NCBI RefSeq assembly: GCF_026914265.1
Contig: NC_069131.1
Location: forward strand, 13,104,294 to 13,168,293
DNA: 64,000 nt
Origin: Mya arenaria
Lineage: Eukaryota; Mollusca; Bivalvia; Myida; Myidae
Direction of reading: 5' to 3'
Within the stretch, counting starts at the first letter, position 1; each line of letters starts with the position of its first letter. The notes under the pieces were generated by a model, which saw nothing but the letters and a program-made list of their open reading frames with translations, did no database searches and had not been told where the DNA came from. The position numbers and the translations under genes were made by a program. Positions 62,041-64,000 of the stretch are shown piece by piece.

Positions 62041-62392
62041 ATAATTTCTTGGTGCATTAAATAAATATAAACCAGAAAAGCAATACTAAATCAAGTCCAA
62101 AATGTATAATAACATGAAGAACACCCCTTTATGAATATCTTCATAACAAATCAGAGTACATGTAAACAATAATCATTTATATAATTAGTATCAAATGTGT
62201 CTAGTTTAAAGTGTGTTTTTATTTGCATTAAATAAATATATACCAGAAAAGCAATTATAAAAATCCTTAAATGTATAAGAAACTGAAGACAACAAAGAAT
62301 AACACCCATTTATGAATATCTCCAAAACAAATCAGAGGTCACCTAAACAATAACCATTCATATAATTAGAATCAATTGTGTCTAGTTTTTTG
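62041..62392. repeat. Tandem duplication, about 174-bp unit, two copies
   Basis: GCATTAAATAAATATAAACC and GCATTAAATAAATATATACC open two copies that run through TTTATGAATATCT and AACAAATCAGAG to GTGTCTAGTTT. Confidence 0.85.
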
Positions 62393-62423
62393 TATGTCTT
62401 TTCATTATCTTTAAATGAACATC

Positions 62424-62803
62424 TTTAAAGTGAAACTCTTATTTAAAATCAATACATATAATTGTATTTATAACACACATCAAATTGACTGATAAACCAA
62501 AAACTACTTACTAAATAATGCATTTACTGAAAATATTATTTACTGATAACAAGCTTGTGACCCTGTTTATAATATCAGAAAGCATGACAAAGATTAAATG
62601 ATTGGTGATTGCTAAAAGATTTACTGTGGTCTACTATAGTATGCAGAAATACCATGTTTTATGTTCATTCTTATTCGCAAATTGAACTCAAGATCTTTCA
62701 TAAGAAACATTGTTGTCGACATCTATCAACCCATTTTGAAAAATCAAAACAATAATATTAATTGTGATAAGTCTTATTTTGGAGTAAGAGTGCATCTTTA
62801 AAA
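62424..62803 (+). mobile_element. MITE family A, copy 3
   Basis: TTTAAAGTGAAACTCTTATT on the left and GGAGTAAGAGTGCATCTTTA on the right. This copy shows the inverse relation of the two ends most clearly and defines the family. Confidence 0.82.
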
Positions 62804-64000
62804 ATAGTGTGTGTTTTTTCACTTATATGAAATATGTAACAGTTCAATTAGACAAATGAGACGATTTTTTAAGTTAGGAAATAGAAGTAGTAATTGTACA
62901 TAATACAAAACAACAACAAAATTGACATAGCTCAATATAACAGGACATCTATATGAAAACAAAAATCCATAAAGGCCATAATTATTTAAACTGAATTAAG
63001 GTATTAGTAATACACATTTTTATAAAAGCTTTAACCGACAACATAGTAATTATCATGGTACACTATGGGACTTTTATCTAAATTTTGAAGATTTTTTACC
63101 GTGAATTAAAAAAGTTATTCATGTTTCATAACACCCACCATCAAACTCCAAGGGCTACAAAGAGCGACAAGTAAATAGTTTGTCTATATTTGATTATTTT
63201 TCACATTATCAGAGGTTATAAAATAAACACAACAGTTTCTGGTAAAATAAACTTCAGTTAACAGAAAACTTAAGTTCAACCGAACACATTATTGATACAC
63301 ATGGAAAAAATCATTTTGATTGATCTTGTGAGTCTTCGGAACAGAGCAGTATTTCGATGTTTGAAAATATATAGAAGTTTTATAAATTCATAAAATATAG
63401 TTAATAATAAGGCAAGCTGCTGAAATCATTTTAAATATTTTCTATGATGTCTATTGAACAATTTAAAAGACAATATATGATAGTTTACCTTTCAGTTTTG
63501 AAGAAAATATACATAATGTCATGTAACCATACATTTTTATAGCTAATAAAATGCTTAAAAATCAACCCTTTTCTTGTAAAATTTATAAAGCTTATTGGAC
63601 TTCTTCATAAATTGTAATCATTCAAATAAATGAATTTTACTTATGATACTAACTAAGAATTCAGATTTAAAAAACAATGAAAGTAATTTTAAATTAAAAT
63701 ATGTAAAGAAACTAGAACACTAAGTAGGCGGTAATGCCCCTCCAAAAATGTCAGAGTGAAAGTTCTCAACTAATGTCTTTTTAATATTATAACATGTAAA
63801 CAGTCTCTGTGGCTAATCGATGTCTATCTGTTTTATTTTGTCATTGGTATTCTAACATTTAGATTTTTCACAATAATTCTTCACACTTCAACATTTGAAG
63901 TTTGATCTGTTCCCATGCGTTTGTACTTGTAGTGTGTGCACAGATGATAATTACTCAATGCTGAGTCAATGCTGATTTGGTTTTCATGCCCCTTCAGGTT
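62804..64000. other. AT-rich non-coding end of window
   Basis: No exon seen. A short GGCGGTAATGCCCCTCCAAA segment near 63726 stands out in GC content and may belong to an interspersed repeat. Confidence 0.4.

Overview
The window is animal nuclear DNA, most likely from a bivalve mollusc. The evidence is spliced genes with GT/AG introns, a head-to-tail cluster of secreted coiled-coil plus C1q genes typical of bivalve lectin-like C1qDC families, a ciliary gene, very long microsatellites and many short non-autonomous transposons. A heterodont clam is a guess only. Five genes are supported; the rest is introns, tandem repeats and mobile-element debris.

Region 1 (1-5 kb, + strand): the last three coding exons of a short-chain dehydrogenase/reductase of the SDR16C (RDH10 / SDR16C5) type. 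The cofactor-binding half lies off the left edge. Introns and flanks carry several small inverted-repeat elements.

Region 2 (9.7-17.5 kb, - strand): a four-exon, 148-residue gene that I assemble by splice phase and recognise as a C2orf50/CIMIP5-like ciliary microtubule inner protein. It converges on the dehydrogenase. Its introns hold a fold-back element, a 31-35 bp minisatellite and a tetranucleotide array.

Region 3 (17.5-29.3 kb): no gene found. It holds a 33-bp repeat present as degenerate and homogenised blocks, a GT array, a 26-bp minisatellite of about 38 copies, and GAT/GGT and CTA arrays. The long reading frames here are repeat artefacts.

Region 4 (29.4-60.3 kb, + strand): three tandem duplications, each with one two-exon C1q gene (247, 248 and 262 residues). 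Exon 1 encodes a signal peptide, a CPAC motif and a coiled coil; exon 2 encodes the whole C1q domain; a phase-1 intron separates them. A promoter block (CRE-like site, TATA-like box, TCATTC initiator-like site) is conserved ahead of all three. In genes 1 and 3 a five-codon upstream ORF overlaps the start codon as ATGA; gene 2 has lost it. The copies differ by insertions: a solo LTR follows unit 1, repeats expand intron 2 of unit 2, and unit 3 has the shortest intron and the longest coiled coil.

Region 5 (60.3-64 kb): AT-rich DNA with a tandem duplication and a further transposon copy, without a recognisable gene.

The three C1q genes are paralogous products of local duplication and probably have related secreted recognition roles. 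The other two genes are unrelated neighbours. I did not find a clearly new biological system; the best candidates for follow-up are the C1q cluster's shared promoter and overlapping upstream ORF, and its diversified C1q loops.
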